From an uncultured bacterium (GTDB lineage: Bacteria > Desulfobacterota_D > UBA1144), in NCBI GenBank assembly GCA_913050325.1, contig CAJWZP010000002.1, positions 1-64,000 of the forward strand: a stretch of DNA of 64,000 nucleotides, given 5' to 3'. The position numbers and the translations under genes are program-made. Shown piece by piece: positions 61,846 to 64,000 of this stretch. Each line of letters opens with the position of its first letter. The stretch's first letter is position 1. Under the pieces are notes generated by a model. That model saw only the letters and a list, made by a program, of their open reading frames with translations, did not search any database and was not told where the DNA came from.

Positions 61846-62990
61846 ATTTAATATTTTTTTTAGTTAACAAGTTTTTTAAATCTATTTTTAAAAATAAGTC
61901 ATCAAGGCTTCCCGCTCTAATTTCACTTTTTTCCATTTTTATTTCAATTTTTTCTATCATGATTGTTATGTTTGTAATGAAAGGTTTTGAAATTAAAGTA
62001 CAGAATAAAATTCTAGAAAACTTTCCACATATTATTTTTCAAAGTCCTAAAAATGAAAATATATCTAAGTTAAATGAATTGAAAAATATTTTAAAAATTG
62101 ATAAAACCGTTGAAACATATGGCGCAATTATAATAAATAATGAATTTTCTATAGTTAAAATAAAGGGTAAAACTGAAGTTGAAGAAATAAATAATAAAAA
62201 AAATGATTCTAAATTACCTGTAGTAATTCTAGATAGAAATCTTTTCTTTCAAAATCGCACAAATACAACTATTGAGATATTTATACCGGCACCGAATACT
62301 TTGAAAAAAATCCGGAAAATAGATGTATTCGTTGGTGGCAGTTCGAATAATTCTTGCAATGTTCCATGTATTTTCATTGATTATAAAACTTCATTAAATA
62401 TACTAAATAAATCTGAGAGCTTTTATGAAGTTTTACTTAAAAATCCATTTAATTCAGATATTACAATAAAAGAAATTCTGTCAATTAAGCCAGAGTTGCA
62501 AGGAAAGATTATTGATTGGAAATCATTAAATTCTAATTTGTTTAACATAATGAAATTAGAAAGATTTTCGCTTGGTATTTTTTTATTTTTTCTGATTTTA
62601 ATATCTTCAACTACTTTATATTCAAATACAGTAAGCATGATATTTCAAAAGAAATCCGATATCGCTACACTCATATCATTAGGAGCCACAAATAAGCAAG
62701 TAGTTTTAGTATTTTTGATTACTAATCTTTTAATCGCACTTTGTGGATATTTGTTAGGAGTAATATTAGTTGTTTTAACAACTTACTTATTGATTAATAC
62801 AAACTTGATTGAAATACTAAATATTAATTTAACTTTTTATGGAATTGAAGGATTTCCAATTATATTTTCATTGGAATATTTTTTCTATATATCTTTTTTT
62901 TCTTTGCTAATTATTATTTTTGCAACTTATTTACCTACAAAAAATTATCTAGGTAAAAACATAAGGAATTTAATAAATAGGAATAATTAA
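61842..62990 (+). CDS. Lipoprotein-releasing ABC transporter permease (LolC/LolE family)
   Basis: N-terminal TM plus large domain, MIFQKKSDIATLISLGATNKQV FtsX-type motif; adjacent ATPase. Confidence 0.9.
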   Translation: MNLIFFLVNKFFKSIFKNKSSRLPALISLFSIFISIFSIMIVMFVMKGFEIKVQNKILENFPHIIFQSPKNENISKLNELKNILKIDKTVETYGAIIINNEFSIVKIKGKTEVEEINNKKNDSKLPVVILDRNLFFQNRTNTTIEIFIPAPNTLKKIRKIDVFVGGSSNNSCNVPCIFIDYKTSLNILNKSESFYEVLLKNPFNSDITIKEILSIKPELQGKIIDWKSLNSNLFNIMKLERFSLGIFLFFLILISSTTLYSNTVSMIFQKKSDIATLISLGATNKQVVLVFLITNLLIALCGYLLGVILVVLTTYLLINTNLIEILNINLTFYGIEGFPIIFSLEYFFYISFFSLLIIIFATYLPTKNYLGKNIRNLINRNN

Positions 62991-63613
62991 TGATAGAAAT
63001 TAAAAATTTAGTAAAAAATTACGATAACACATCGATTAAATATAGTGACTATAAAATAGAGAAAGGAGATTTTGTATCAATAATTGGCCCATCAGGGTCA
63101 GGGAAATCAACCTTAATCGATTTAATAGTAAATTTTATTACTTACTCGAGTGGAAATATTTATATTTTTGATAAAGAAATATCACAATATAGAAGAAAAG
63201 AAAAAAATATATTGATGAAAAGATTAGGAATAATGTCATCAAATAGTCTCTTATTGTCGGATTTAACAGTGATAGAAAATATTAAATTGCCTCAATTGAT
63301 TCATAAGAATCAAATCGAAGAGAGTCACATGAGCTACTTAATTAATAAACTAAATATTGAAAATTTACTTCTTAAATATCCTATGAGCTTATCAACAGGA
63401 CAAAGACAAAGAGTACTATTAGCAAGAGCTATGATCTTAAAGCCAGATATTTTAATAGCAGATGAACCTACTTCAAATTTAGACTCAGAAAATACAAATA
63501 ATTTAATTAAATGTTTAGTTAATTTGAATCATGAACTCAAAACTACTATAATAGTGGCAACACACGATAAGGTTGTTTCTAATGCATCAAAAAGGATATT
63601 TCAACTCAGATGA
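62990..63613 (+). CDS. lolD: Lipoprotein-releasing ABC transporter ATP-binding protein
   Basis: GPSGSGKSTLID; LSTGQRQRVLLARAM; ILIADEPTSNLD. Confidence 0.92.
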   Translation: MIEIKNLVKNYDNTSIKYSDYKIEKGDFVSIIGPSGSGKSTLIDLIVNFITYSSGNIYIFDKEISQYRRKEKNILMKRLGIMSSNSLLLSDLTVIENIKLPQLIHKNQIEESHMSYLINKLNIENLLLKYPMSLSTGQRQRVLLARAMILKPDILIADEPTSNLDSENTNNLIKCLVNLNHELKTTIIVATHDKVVSNASKRIFQLR

Positions 63614-64000
63614 ATTATAGTATTAAGTTCATAGTCATAAATTTTATTATTATTAGTATTGCATTTTCAACCTCTGCCTTGTCAGATAACCTTAATTTAG
63701 AAGATAATAAAGAAATTTATAGAATTGAGTTTTTTGGCAATAAAGTTATAAAAGACGATAGAATTTCAGATATAATCAAAACAAAAGTCGACTCAAAGTA
63801 TGATCCAAATCAAATTAAAGAAGATATTAAAAATTTATATAAAACGGAATATTTTTATAAAATTGATGTCGTTACTAAATTATTAAATGATAAATTACTT
63901 GTTATATACAGATTTGAAGAAAACCCTATTTTGGCTGACCTCAGGATATCAGGTAATGATAAAATAACAGATAAAGAAATATTAGATGTTATTCCAATTC
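63610..64000 (+). CDS. bamA: Outer membrane assembly factor BamA N-terminus (POTRA), truncated by window edge
   Basis: Own translation from ATG 63610: signal peptide then EIYRIEFFGNKVIKDDRISDIIKTKVDSKYDPNQIKEDIKNLYKTEYFYKIDV... POTRA pattern; no stop before 64000. Confidence 0.85.
   Translation, partial: MNYSIKFIVINFIIISIAFSTSALSDNLNLEDNKEIYRIEFFGNKVIKDDRISDIIKTKVDSKYDPNQIKEDIKNLYKTEYFYKIDVVTKLLNDKLLVIYRFEENPILADLRISGNDKITDKEILDVIPI

Overview
AT-rich, gene-dense 64-kb chromosomal window from a diderm bacterium. It looks like a streamlined, probably marine, lineage; taxonomy cannot be settled from the sequence alone. It has three zones. (1) About 1-2 kb: the 3' end of a bacterial voltage-gated cation channel gene and a flavoprotein oxidoreductase with a tiny membrane ORF. 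(2) About 2-27.8 kb: an accessory surface-polysaccharide island with several GT-C-like polytopic membrane proteins, GtrA, a GT2, split transketolase, an acetolactate-synthase-like TPP enzyme, RfbF/RfbG/RfbH-like CDP-deoxysugar enzymes, two inositol-monophosphatase paralogs, and a tandemly duplicated Rieske protein. (3) About 27.9-64 kb: mostly conserved housekeeping genes (RND pump, pgpA, ispA, tlyA, rpsT, holA, lipB, ndk, proA, recN, pyruvoyl arginine decarboxylase, cdsA, rlmB, uppP, ligA, apgM, tRNA-Leu, gmk, relA/spoT, lepB, pyrB, pyrC, lysS, lolC/E, lolD, bamA start). The most notable signals are: a 1,215-bp apparently identical direct repeat making the N-terminal ~80% of two otherwise diverged membrane paralogs identical (gene conversion, recombination cassette, or assembly artefact); a recurring two-ORF membrane module in the same island; a possible branched-sugar (yersiniose-like) pathway; a Nav-like channel with a non-canonical TMSSWEQ filter and no C-terminal domain; and repeated -10-like boxes 5-9 nt upstream of start codons, suggesting leaderless transcripts. 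No rRNA, transposase or CRISPR array was seen.
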